This document shows positions 52,523-61,473 of a stretch of 64,000 nucleotides of DNA, piece by piece. The notes beneath the pieces are model-generated. The model saw only the letters and a list, made by a program, of their open reading frames with translations, searched no databases and had not been told where the DNA came from. Numbering within the stretch: position 1 is the stretch's first letter; every line of letters begins with the position of its first letter. Source of the DNA: Thiomonas sp. X19 (GTDB taxonomy: Bacteria; Pseudomonadota; Gammaproteobacteria; Burkholderiales; Burkholderiaceae_C); assembly GCF_900089495.1 (NCBI RefSeq), contig NZ_LT605203.1:1298795-1362794 (forward strand), in the 5' to 3' direction. The translations under genes and the position numbers were made by a program.

Positions 52523-53371
52523 TCAGAATTGCTCGCAGGCCTGCACGGTGTTGGCCAGCAGCATGGCGATGGTCATGGGGCCGACGCCGCCGGGCACGGG
52601 TGTGATCCAGCCGGCGACTTGCTCCACCGCGCCGAAGTCGACATCGCCGCACAAGGCGCCCTCGGCGTTGCGGTTCATGCCGACGTCGATGACCACCGCG
52701 CCGGGTTTCACCATGTCGGCGGTGATCAATCCGACTTTGCCCACGGCAGCCACCAGCACGTCGGCCTGGCGGCAGATGGCGGCGAGATCGGCCGTGCCGC
52801 TGTGGGCGATGGTGACTGTGGCGTCGGCTGCCAGCAGCATCATCGCCATGGGTTTGCCGACGATGTTGGAGCGTCCCACCACCACGGCGTGCTTGCCACG
52901 CAGCCGGCCCATGCCGATGTGCTCCAGCATGCGCATGCAGCCCAGCGGCGTGCAAGGGCGAAAGCCGGGCTGGCCCACCATCAGCGCGCCGGCGCTGGAG
53001 ACGTGGAAACCGTCCACATCCTTGCGCGGCGAGATGGCCTCGATCACGCGGTGGGCGTCGATATGCGCCGGCAGCGGCAACTGCACCAGGATGCCGTGAA
53101 CCGCCTCGTCCTGGTTGAGGGTGTGGATGCGTGCGAGCAAATCGGCCTCGTGCAGGGTGGCCGCATAGGTTTCGAGAATGGAACGCATGCCGGCCTGCTC
53201 ACAGGCGGCGACCTTGTTGCGCACATACACCTGGCTGGCCGGATTGGCACCGACCAGGATGACCGCCAGTCCCGGTTGGCGCCCCGCGGCCGTGAGGGCA
53301 GCGGCGCGTACGGCGACCTCTGCGCGAACCTGTGCGGCCAGGGCCTTGCCATCGATGCGTTGAGCGGTCAT
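52523..53371 (-). CDS. folD: Methylenetetrahydrofolate dehydrogenase/cyclohydrolase
   Basis: A 282-residue bifunctional one-carbon enzyme. The catalytic Lys lies in [24 protein letters not shown] and [11 protein letters not shown] follow, then [11 protein letters not shown] and [17 protein letters not shown], and the final [19 protein letters not shown]. Co-directional with prlC and probably one transcript. Confidence 0.97.
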   Translation of the reverse strand: MTAQRIDGKALAAQVRAEVAVRAAALTAAGRQPGLAVILVGANPASQVYVRNKVAACEQAGMRSILETYAATLHEADLLARIHTLNQDEAVHGILVQLPLPAHIDAHRVIEAISPRKDVDGFHVSSAGALMVGQPGFRPCTPLGCMRMLEHIGMGRLRGKHAVVVGRSNIVGKPMAMMLLAADATVTIAHSGTADLAAICRQADVLVAAVGKVGLITADMVKPGAVVIDVGMNRNAEGALCGDVDFGAVEQVAGWITPVPGGVGPMTIAMLLANTVQACEQF

Positions 53372-53444
53372 GGGTGGATCGAGATGATGGGAAGTCGCGC
53401 GGCAACAGGGTGCGGCAGCGCTGCCGCGGTCAGCAGACGCCGCT

Positions 53445-54059
53445 TTATTTGCTCGCGCCCAGGGCGATCTTGAGCAGGTCGGCCACGGTGTTGGCGCCGA
53501 GCTTTTCCATGATGTTGGCGCGATGCGCCTCCACCGTTTTGATGCTGATGTTGAGGTCGTCGGCGATCTGCTTGTTCAGCCGCCCGGCAACGATGCGCTC
53601 CAGCACCTGCGATTCGCGGCTGGTGAGCTTGGCCAGCAGGGCGTCGCGGCTGGCGTTCTGGGTATGTTCTTCCAGGTCGACGCGGGCTTTTTGCAGCATG
53701 CGGTCGACCAGATCGCGCAGCAGATGTTCGTTGAACGGTTTTTCGATGAAATCCACTGCGCCTTTTTTCATCGTCGCCACCGCCATGGGCACGTCGCCGT
53801 GGCCGGTGATGAAGGCCAGCGGCATGCTCACGCCACGTTGAATCAGCCGGTCCTGCAATTCGATGCCGCTCATACCCGGCATGCGGACGTCCACCACGAG
53901 ACAGGCCACCTCGCGCGGGTCGAAGCGGGTGAGGAAGGCTTCGGCGGAGTCGAAGCAGCGCACGCGGTAATCGTTGCCTTCGAGCAGCCATTGCAGCGAG
54001 TCGCGCACGGCCTCGTCGTCGTCAATGACATAAACCGTACCTTTGCTTGCTGGTTTCAT
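53445..54059 (-). CDS. LuxR/FixJ-type response regulator
   Basis: A 204-residue two-component regulator. A receiver domain (residues 8-120) has the acidic pocket DDDE, phosphorylation site Asp57 in LVVDVRMPG, Thr in FITGHGD and the Lys in KPFNEHLL. The C-terminal LuxR-type helix-turn-helix (about 138-195) has [43 protein letters not shown]. It resembles the FixJ/TtrR type. Partner of the sensor kinase just upstream (51 nt). Confidence 0.93.
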   Translation of the reverse strand: MKPASKGTVYVIDDDEAVRDSLQWLLEGNDYRVRCFDSAEAFLTRFDPREVACLVVDVRMPGMSGIELQDRLIQRGVSMPLAFITGHGDVPMAVATMKKGAVDFIEKPFNEHLLRDLVDRMLQKARVDLEEHTQNASRDALLAKLTSRESQVLERIVAGRLNKQIADDLNISIKTVEAHRANIMEKLGANTVADLLKIALGASK

Positions 54060-54110
54060 GGGCTTGATGGGTGAGGTGCGGGTTGTGGGTGCGGTGGTTG
54101 TCGTGCCCGG

Positions 54111-56699
54111 CTAAGCACGGCCGAACCGGCTGTCCGACAGATCCGTGTGCTCGATGGCGGGCGTGGACGTGACTGCGGCGGGGAGTTCTTGCGGCAAGGG
54201 TTGAAAGGGCAGTGTGAAGCTGAAAATGCAACCGCATACAAGCTCTTGATTGTATTGATTCTCCGCCCAAAGCCGGCCCTGGTGGAACTCGATGATGGAG
54301 CGGCAAATGTTCAGGCCGATGCCCAGGCCGTCGGCCTTGGTGGTGTAGAAGGCCTCGAACAGATGGGCCATCACATCCTCCGGCACGCCGGTGCCGTTGT
54401 CGCGCACGGCGAAGGTGGTCTGGTGGGCGTCGGCGCTGATGTTGAGTTCGATGCTGCGCGCCAGGCCTTTGCGCTGCGCCTTGTCGACCGATTCGGCGGC
54501 ATTGCGCAGCAGATTGAGCAGCACCTGCTCGACCAGGATGGGGTCGGCCCAGAGTTGCGGAATACCGGGGGCGATATGCGTGAACAGGCGCACATTGCGC
54601 CGCCGCAGATCGATTTCGGCCAGTTCCAGCGTGTTCTGCACGATGTCCTGCACGCGGCAGTCGATGCGGTGCGGCTCGCTCTTTTTCACGAAGTCGCGCA
54701 CGCGGCGGATCACCGCTGCGGCACGCTGGGCCTGGCGCGCGGTTTTTTCCAGCGCCGCCTGCAGTTCCTGCGGCGGCATGGACTGGTTTTTCAGGCGTGC
54801 GATCATGCCCGAACAGTAGTTGTTGATGGCGGTGAGCGGCTGGTTGAGCTCATGTGCGAGCGAGGAGGCCATTTCGCCCATGGCGATGAGCCTGCTGGTG
54901 ATCTGCGCTTTCTCTTCCTGGTTGCGCGTGACGTCGTCGGCCTGGTGGCGCGCCGTCACGTCGGTGGCGATGAGCATCTGCACGATGCGCCCGTCCACCC
55001 ACTGGATGTAGCGCTGGCGCACGTCGAACCAGCGGTCCAGCGCGGCGACGTGGATTTCATGCACCTGGGCCATGGGTTTGATGATTTCGCCAGCAGGCAG
55101 ACCGGCATAGGCGTCAACCTCGTCATCGGCATCCTGAACCGTGCTGGGGGGCGGATCCTGACCACTGAGCAGGTGGTGGCCGTGCGCCGAGGCGCCGAAC
55201 CACTGGCGGTAGAGTTTGTTGGCGAAGAGCTGTTCGTTGCGGTCGATGGCGAGCACCGAAACCGCCGCGTCCAGGCCTTCCAGCACGGCGACGAAGCGTT
55301 CGTGCGAGGCCGCCAGCTCGTGGCGAATGCGCGTGGGCTCGGTGATGTCGGTGATCGAGGTGATCCACCCGGTCTGGCGTTCGCGCGCGTCGATCAGCGC
55401 CGAGACGTAGACGCGGGCGTCGAACTCGCTGCCGTCCTTGCGCCGCAGCTTCAGGGCGAACCCCGAGGGCGGCGCCAGCCCGTCGATGGTCTGCTGCAAC
55501 GCCAGCGCCATTTCCGCCGCGCGCCGCTGTGGCCAATAGGGATGGGGCGGTGCGCTGCCCAACAAGTCTTGTTCGGAAAAGCCGGTCATCTTGCAGAACG
55601 CCAAGTTGACATAGCTGATGCGCCCTTTCAGGTCGATGGCCTGCATGCCGGTGGACAGCGAATTTTCCATCGCGCGGCGGAAGGCGGTCTCGCGCGTCAG
55701 GCTCTCCTGGGTCTGCAGCCGCTGACGCATCTGACGCCAGGTGCCCCACAGCATCCACAGCATCAGCGCCGACAGCACGAACACCGCCCAGTACAGGCCG
55801 CGCACCACCCAGCTCGGGGCCGAGTGATAACTGCTGACGCGCATGAACAAGCCAGCGTCAAAGGGATGCACGGCCGCCACATACTGCAACGGCTTGCTGT
55901 GGAGGTCCGCCGTCGCGCTACTGGCAAGAACGGTTTGTGCACGGCTCACCAACGCGACTGCATAACGCGTGCTGAGCTCCTGCACCACGTCGCTGCGCAA
56001 CAAGCCGTCGATGCTGAACACGGCATTCACCGTTCCAGCGAATTGCTGGCTGGGCTCCAGCGACCCCTGGGAGGCGGCCGTACCCGCCGGTGTTTTGGGC
56101 GTACTGAACAAGGGTGTGGCGGACTGCACGACCCAGCCGACCCGAGGCAGTTGGTAGGGCATGGAATAAGCCGTGTGCAGGGTGATCTGCGCCTGGTTGA
56201 AGGCGCGCAGGGCCAGGGCCTGGTTCTCCGGCGCGCCTTTCTCCAGCAGCTTGAGGTCATGCGGCAACACCGCACTCGACGCCAGCTGCGTCACCATGCC
56301 TTGAGCGTCGGTGGCATAGACCAGCACGGCACTGGCGTGCTGTCGCAAAAAGCTGCGCGCCATGAACTCAAAACGCGCGGGCCCGCGCGGCGAAGCCTCC
56401 AGCGTGTTGGCCATGGATTGCAGCTGTTCCTGCATCAAGCCCATTTCCAGGCTCATGCGCTGCTGGGCCCACTCGCTGTCGCGCTGCAGGGTGTCGCGCT
56501 CGCGCTGCACCTCGGTTTGCTGGGTGTAGCGCACCAGCGCGGCGGCGGCGCCGAGGAACAGCACCAGGGACAACAGTGGACCAAACAGCAGCAGGCGGTC
56601 GGCGTTACGGCCGCGCAGCGCGGCCTGTGCGCGCAGGCGCAATGGCCGCAGGGCTGAAGCCAGGCGGCGCAGCAGAGGAGGGGTGTCAGAGTGGTTCAC
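54111..56699 (-). CDS. PAS-domain sensor histidine kinase
   Basis: An 862-residue membrane sensor. Two transmembrane helices (about residues 34-58 and 298-322) frame a 240-residue periplasmic sensing region. Two PAS-like domains follow (about 350-460, RAMENSLSTGMQAIDLKGRISYVN; and 470-585). The HisKA motif is MGEMASSLAHELNQPL with phospho-acceptor His616, and the ATPase domain has NLLRNAAESV (N-box), DNGTGVPE and GLGIGLNICRSIIEFHQG. The signal is unknown. Divergent from aceE with 339 nt between, so pyruvate dehydrogenase control by this pair is a reasonable hypothesis. Confidence 0.93.
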   Translation of the reverse strand: MNHSDTPPLLRRLASALRPLRLRAQAALRGRNADRLLLFGPLLSLVLFLGAAAALVRYTQQTEVQRERDTLQRDSEWAQQRMSLEMGLMQEQLQSMANTLEASPRGPARFEFMARSFLRQHASAVLVYATDAQGMVTQLASSAVLPHDLKLLEKGAPENQALALRAFNQAQITLHTAYSMPYQLPRVGWVVQSATPLFSTPKTPAGTAASQGSLEPSQQFAGTVNAVFSIDGLLRSDVVQELSTRYAVALVSRAQTVLASSATADLHSKPLQYVAAVHPFDAGLFMRVSSYHSAPSWVVRGLYWAVFVLSALMLWMLWGTWRQMRQRLQTQESLTRETAFRRAMENSLSTGMQAIDLKGRISYVNLAFCKMTGFSEQDLLGSAPPHPYWPQRRAAEMALALQQTIDGLAPPSGFALKLRRKDGSEFDARVYVSALIDARERQTGWITSITDITEPTRIRHELAASHERFVAVLEGLDAAVSVLAIDRNEQLFANKLYRQWFGASAHGHHLLSGQDPPPSTVQDADDEVDAYAGLPAGEIIKPMAQVHEIHVAALDRWFDVRQRYIQWVDGRIVQMLIATDVTARHQADDVTRNQEEKAQITSRLIAMGEMASSLAHELNQPLTAINNYCSGMIARLKNQSMPPQELQAALEKTARQAQRAAAVIRRVRDFVKKSEPHRIDCRVQDIVQNTLELAEIDLRRRNVRLFTHIAPGIPQLWADPILVEQVLLNLLRNAAESVDKAQRKGLARSIELNISADAHQTTFAVRDNGTGVPEDVMAHLFEAFYTTKADGLGIGLNICRSIIEFHQGRLWAENQYNQELVCGCIFSFTLPFQPLPQELPAAVTSTPAIEHTDLSDSRFGRA

Positions 56700-57038
56700 G
56701 CATGCAGTCTATGCAAGTTGCGCGTTGCGCTGCGACCTTGCCACGCGACGCGACGTCTACGGGTATGCCCGAAGCAACCAGGCTATGAGGGGCTACAGAT
56801 TTCCACGATCATGGGATGGTCGATGCCGCCCTGACCTTTGCCGTGTGCGCCTGCATGACATGGTTCAGACGTTTCTCGCCTTGCGTGCGTTGCACTGAAA
56901 CGCAAATCGTGTGGACGCTGGAGCCGGGCCAGTGCATCTGGAACTCCGGTTCTGTCTATTTCACAATATAAAAAGTAATATTGCGATTCGAAAAATTATC
57001 TGCAATACTTATGCCGAACCAAGATGAGGAGATTCACC
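56700..57038. other. Intergenic region between sensor kinase and aceE
   Basis: About 340 bases without a gene. Positions 56700-56940 show nothing convincing. Positions 56950-57015 are strikingly AT-rich for this genome and hold the aceE promoter and dyad. Confidence 0.6.
56964..57009 (+). promoter_or_regulatory. aceE promoter with regulator dyad
   Basis: A perfect dyad CAATAT (56964-56969) and ATATTG (56978-56983) with an 8-nt spacer overlaps a -35-like TTGCGA (56981-56986). A TGC-AATACT extended -10 (57001-57009) follows at 17 nt. A site placed on the -35 fits repression or activation of the pyruvate dehydrogenase operon. The binding protein is not known. Confidence 0.5.
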
Positions 57039-59747
57039 ATGTCGGCTGTCCCTGAGTTCCCCGTGCCCGCTTCCGCCAACGATGGTGACCCGCAGGAAAC
57101 CCGTGAATGGCTCGACGCGCTGCAGGCGCTGATCGCCACGGAAGGGCGTGGGCGAGCCCACTTCCTGCTGGAGTCGCTGATTGACCAAGCGCGTCAGGAC
57201 GGTGTGGACATGCCGTTCTCGGCCAACACCGCCTACGTCAACACCATCCCCGCCGACCTGGAGGAGCGTAACCCCGGCAATGTCGAGATCGAGGAGCGGC
57301 TGCGCGCCTACATGCGTTGGAACGCCATGGCCATGGTGGTGCGCGCCAACCGTCTGCATCCGCCCGATGGCGGGGATCTCGGCGGCCACATCGCTTCCTT
57401 CGCCTCGCTGGCGAGCATGCTGGGGGCGGGCTTCAACCATTTCTGGCATGCGCCCACGGCCGAGCATGGCGGCGACCTCATCTACTTCCAGGGCCATAGC
57501 GCACCGGGCGTTTACGCCCGCGCCTTCATGGAGGGGCGTCTGAGCGAGGAGCAACTCCTGAATTTCCGCCAGGAGGTCGACGGCAAAGGCCTGTCCAGCT
57601 ATCCGCACCCCAAGCTGATGCCGGATTTCTGGCAGTTCTCCACGGTGTCGATGGGCCTGGGACCGATCATGGCGATCTACCAGGCGCGCTTCCTGAAGTA
57701 TCTGCACGCGCGCGGCATTGCCGACACCTCCAAGCGCAAGGTCTGGGTGTTTTGCGGCGACGGCGAAATGGACGAGCCGGAATCGCTCGGTGCGATTGGG
57801 CTGGCGGCGCGTGAAAAGCTCGACAACCTGGTGTTCGTCGTCAACTGCAATCTGCAGCGTCTGGACGGCCCGGTGCGCGGCAACGGCAAGATCATCCAGG
57901 AACTCGAAGCCGAGTTCCGCGGCTCGGGCTGGAACGTCATCAAACTCATCTGGGGCTCGTACTGGGACCCGCTGCTGGCGCGCGACAAGGACGGCATCCT
58001 GCGCCAGGTGATGATGGACGTGCTCGACGGCGACTATCAGGCGATGAAGGCCAACGACGGCGCTTTCGTGCGCAAGCATTTCTTCGGACGCCATCCCAAA
58101 CTGCTGGAGATGGTGAAAAACATGAGCGACGAGGACATCTGGCGCCTCAATCGCGGCGGCCACGATCCGCAAAAGGTCTACGCCGCTTTCCATGCCGCGG
58201 CCCATCACCAGGGCCAGCCCAGCGTGCTGCTGGTGAAGACCATCAAAGGCTACGGCATGGGCCAGGCGGCGGAAGCGCGCAATGTGGCGCACCAGGTGAA
58301 AAAGCTCACCGACGAGGATATCCGCGAGTTCCGCGACCGCTTCAACATCCCCGTCCCCGACCACGAGCTGCCCAATCTGCCGTTCTTCAAGCCGGCCGAC
58401 GACACGCCGGAGATGCAGTACCTGCACGCCCAGCGCCAGGCACTGGGCGGCTATCTGCCGCAGCGTCGCCGCAAGGCCGACGAGCATCTGCCGATTCCCG
58501 AGCTGGCCGACGTGTTCAAACCCGTGCTGGAAGCCACTGCGGAGGGCCGCGAAATTTCCACCACCCAGGCCTATGTGCGCTGTCTCAACCAACTGCTGCG
58601 CGACAAGACCCTGGGCCCGCGCGTGGTGCCCATCCTGGTGGACGAGACCCGCACTTTCGGCATGGAGGGACTGTACCGGCAGATCGGCATCTACGCGCCC
58701 GAGGGGCAGAAGTACACCCCGGTGGACCGCGGCGAGGTGATGTATTACCGCGAGGACAAGGCCGGGCAGATTCTGCAGGAAGGCATCACCGAGGCCGGGG
58801 GCATGTGCTCGTGGATCGCTTCGGCCACGTCCTACTCGCACAGCAACCGCATCACCATTCCGTTCTACATCTACTACTCGATGTTCGGCTTTCAGCGCAT
58901 CGGCGACCTGGCCTGGGCGGCGGGCGACATGCTGGCGCGCGGCTTCCTGCTGGGCGGCACCTCGGGGCGCACCACGCTCAACGGCGAAGGCCTGCAGCAC
59001 GAGGACGGCCACAGCCAGATCATGGCGGCCAACATCCCCAACTGCATCAGCTACGACCCGACCTTCGCCCACGAGGTGGCCGTCATCCTGCACAGCGGCT
59101 TGAAGCGCATGGTGGAGAACCAGGAAGACATCTATTTCTACATCACCCTGTTGAACGAGAACTATGCCCAGCCGGGGCTGAAGGCCGGCACCGAGGCGCA
59201 GATTCTCAAGGGCATGTACCTGCTGCGCGAAGGGCCCAAGCTGACGCCGCGGGTGCAACTGCTGGGCTCGGGCTCCATCCTGCGCGAGGTTATTGCCGCA
59301 GCCGACTTGCTGGAAAAGGACTGGGGCGTGGCAGCCAATGTCTGGAGCTGCCCGAGTTTCAACGAACTGGCGCGCGATGGCCGCGACGTCGAGCGCTGGA
59401 ATCTGCTGCACCCCGGCGAGCCGCAACGCCAGAGCTTCGTCGCGCAGCAGCTCGACAAGCACACCGGACCCGTGGTGGCCTCGACCGACTACGTGCGCCT
59501 GTTCGCCGAGCAGATTCGCCCCTTCCTGCCCAAGGGGCGCAACTACCGCGTGCTTGGCACCGACGGCTTCGGCCGCTCCGACACGCGCACCAAGCTGCGC
59601 CGGCACTTCGAGGTCGATCGCCATTTCGTCACCCTGGCCGCCTTGCGCAGCCTGGCCGACGAGGGCGCGGTGCCCCAGGCCAAGATGGCCGAGGCGATTG
59701 CCAAATACGGCATCGACGCTGATCGCATCAACCCCTTGCTGGCCTGA
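57039..59747 (+). CDS. aceE: Pyruvate dehydrogenase E1 component
   Basis: A 902-residue homodimeric thiamine-diphosphate E1 that decarboxylates pyruvate and passes acetyl to lipoate. Conserved: GGDLGGHIASFASLASMLGAGFNHFWHA, the ThDP motif CGDGEMDEPESLGAIGLAAREKLDNLVFVVNCNLQRLDGPVRGN, and the central NRITIPFYIYYSMFGFQRIGDLAWAAGDM block. ATG 57039 with AGGAG 8 nt upstream is chosen over ATG 57024. First gene of the operon. Confidence 0.97.
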   Translation: MSAVPEFPVPASANDGDPQETREWLDALQALIATEGRGRAHFLLESLIDQARQDGVDMPFSANTAYVNTIPADLEERNPGNVEIEERLRAYMRWNAMAMVVRANRLHPPDGGDLGGHIASFASLASMLGAGFNHFWHAPTAEHGGDLIYFQGHSAPGVYARAFMEGRLSEEQLLNFRQEVDGKGLSSYPHPKLMPDFWQFSTVSMGLGPIMAIYQARFLKYLHARGIADTSKRKVWVFCGDGEMDEPESLGAIGLAAREKLDNLVFVVNCNLQRLDGPVRGNGKIIQELEAEFRGSGWNVIKLIWGSYWDPLLARDKDGILRQVMMDVLDGDYQAMKANDGAFVRKHFFGRHPKLLEMVKNMSDEDIWRLNRGGHDPQKVYAAFHAAAHHQGQPSVLLVKTIKGYGMGQAAEARNVAHQVKKLTDEDIREFRDRFNIPVPDHELPNLPFFKPADDTPEMQYLHAQRQALGGYLPQRRRKADEHLPIPELADVFKPVLEATAEGREISTTQAYVRCLNQLLRDKTLGPRVVPILVDETRTFGMEGLYRQIGIYAPEGQKYTPVDRGEVMYYREDKAGQILQEGITEAGGMCSWIASATSYSHSNRITIPFYIYYSMFGFQRIGDLAWAAGDMLARGFLLGGTSGRTTLNGEGLQHEDGHSQIMAANIPNCISYDPTFAHEVAVILHSGLKRMVENQEDIYFYITLLNENYAQPGLKAGTEAQILKGMYLLREGPKLTPRVQLLGSGSILREVIAAADLLEKDWGVAANVWSCPSFNELARDGRDVERWNLLHPGEPQRQSFVAQQLDKHTGPVVASTDYVRLFAEQIRPFLPKGRNYRVLGTDGFGRSDTRTKLRRHFEVDRHFVTLAALRSLADEGAVPQAKMAEAIAKYGIDADRINPLLA

Positions 59748-59822
59748 GCCCGCAACCCATCGCGGGAACCGCTGGGCCCATGGCGGGGTCCGCGGGGCGC
59801 CGAACAATCTGGAGACAAGAAC

Positions 59823-60063
59823 ATGGCAGTGATGGAAGTCAAGGTTCCCGACATCGGGGATTTCAAGGACGTTGAGGTGATCGAGGTGCTGGTCAAACCC
59901 GGCGACACGATCAAGGTCGAGCAGTCGCTCATCACGGTGGAGAGCGACAAGGCCAGCATGGAAATTCCCAGCAGCGCGGCCGGCGTGGTGAAGTCCATGC
60001 GGGTGAAGCTGGGTGACAAGGTGAACGAAGGCATGGTGCTGCTGGAGCTGGAGGCGGACGCTG
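59823..60063 (+). repeat. 241-bp exact direct repeat, copy 1 (lipoyl domain of aceF)
   Basis: Identical at every base to 61233-61473, beginning at the ATG of each gene. It encodes the whole lipoyl domain (about 80 residues). Confidence 0.97.
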
Positions 60064-61214
60064 GTGCAGCCGTCGCCACACCCGCCGCACCAGCCGCGGC
60101 GCCAGCAGCCGCTGCGAACAAGCCTGGCGACGCGGCCGTCGCCCAGCCATCTCCCGCTCCCACCCCGGCACCTGCCGCCGCCGGGGTGGGCTTCGCTTCC
60201 GAGCCGCGCCAGCACACGCCACCCACCGTGGGCTTGGAGCCAAGCGTGCCGTCTCCGAGCGCCTCGACTCAACTACCCCATGCCTCCCCCACGGTGCGCA
60301 AACTGGCGCGCGAGTTGGGCGTGCCGCTAGGCGAAGTCAAAGGCACGGGTCCGAAGGGGCGTATCAGTCCCGAGGATGTGCAGGCCTTCGTCAAGGCCGT
60401 GATGGCAGGCAAGGCCACGACCCAGGCCGCCGCCGCGACGCAGTCCGTCGGCAAGCCCGCAGGCAATGGCCTGGGGCTGAACCTGCTGCCATGGCCCAAG
60501 GTGGACTTCGCCAAGTTCGGCCCCATCCGCACCGAGCCCTTGTCGCGCATCAAGAAGCTCTCGGGCCCGAACTTGGCGCGCAACTGGGCCATGATTCCGC
60601 ACGTCACCCAGTTCGACGAAGCCGACATCACCGAGTTGGAAGAGTTCCGCAAGAGCAGCAACGAGCGCCTGGCCAAGCAGGGCGTCAAGCTCACCATGCT
60701 GGCCTTCGTGATGAAGGCCTGCGTGACTGCGCTCAAGGCAATGCCCGCGTTCAACGCCTCGCTGGACGAGAGCGGCGAGAACCTCATCCTGAAGGATTAT
60801 GTGCATCTGGGCTTCGCCGCCGACACGCCGCAAGGTCTGGTGGTGCCGGTGCTGAAGGACGTGGACAAGAAGGGCTTCGGCCAGATCGCCACCGAGATGG
60901 GCGAACTCGCCGCCACGGCGCGCGAGGGCAAGCTCAAGCCGTCCGACATGCAGGGTGCAACCTTCACCCTGTCCAGTCTGGGCGGCGTCGGCGGCACGGC
61001 GTTCACGCCCATCATCAACGCGCCGGAAGTGGCCATCCTCGGGTTGTCCAAGTCGCAGATCAAGCCGGTGTGGGACGGCAAGGCCTTCCAGCCAAGGTTG
61101 ATGTTGCCGCTGTCGCTGTCCTACGACCATCGTGTGATCGATGGCGCGATGGCCGCGCGCTTCACCACCCTGTTCGGTGAGTTGCTGGCCGATATGCGCC
61201 GCACGTTGCTGTGA
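59823..61214 (+). CDS. aceF: Dihydrolipoyl acetyltransferase (E2)
   Basis: A 463-residue E2 core with one lipoyl domain (residues 1-80; lipoyl Lys in VESDKASMEIP), an Ala/Pro-rich swinging linker (82-150), an E3-binding domain (about 155-195: SPTVRKLARELGVPLGEVKGTGPKGRI), and the acetyltransferase domain (about 230-463) with the final SYDHRVIDGAMAARF holding catalytic His. One lipoyl domain is fewer than in E. coli (three). It starts 75 nt after aceE. Confidence 0.96.
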   Translation: MAVMEVKVPDIGDFKDVEVIEVLVKPGDTIKVEQSLITVESDKASMEIPSSAAGVVKSMRVKLGDKVNEGMVLLELEADAGAAVATPAAPAAAPAAAANKPGDAAVAQPSPAPTPAPAAAGVGFASEPRQHTPPTVGLEPSVPSPSASTQLPHASPTVRKLARELGVPLGEVKGTGPKGRISPEDVQAFVKAVMAGKATTQAAAATQSVGKPAGNGLGLNLLPWPKVDFAKFGPIRTEPLSRIKKLSGPNLARNWAMIPHVTQFDEADITELEEFRKSSNERLAKQGVKLTMLAFVMKACVTALKAMPAFNASLDESGENLILKDYVHLGFAADTPQGLVVPVLKDVDKKGFGQIATEMGELAATAREGKLKPSDMQGATFTLSSLGGVGGTAFTPIINAPEVAILGLSKSQIKPVWDGKAFQPRLMLPLSLSYDHRVIDGAMAARFTTLFGELLADMRRTLL

Positions 61215-61232
61215 ACCCCGGAGACATGCAAG

Positions 61233-61473
61233 ATGGCAGTGATGGAAGTCAAGGTTCCCGACATCGGGGATTTCAAGGACGTTGAGGTGATCGAGGTGCT
61301 GGTCAAACCCGGCGACACGATCAAGGTCGAGCAGTCGCTCATCACGGTGGAGAGCGACAAGGCCAGCATGGAAATTCCCAGCAGCGCGGCCGGCGTGGTG
61401 AAGTCCATGCGGGTGAAGCTGGGTGACAAGGTGAACGAAGGCATGGTGCTGCTGGAGCTGGAGGCGGACGCTG
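61233..61473 (+). repeat. 241-bp exact direct repeat, copy 2 (lipoyl domain of lpdA)
   Basis: Second copy of the 59823-60063 sequence, 1410 bp downstream, so in the same reading frame. Confidence 0.97.

Noticed and set aside
50403..53099. An 898-codon plus-strand frame
   Set aside because: Antisense of prlC and folD.
54147..56657. An 836-codon plus-strand frame
   Set aside because: Antisense of the sensor kinase, whose catalytic motifs are clear on the other strand.
57009..60272. A 1087-codon open frame on the minus strand
   Set aside because: Antisense of aceE and the start of aceF, both certain genes.
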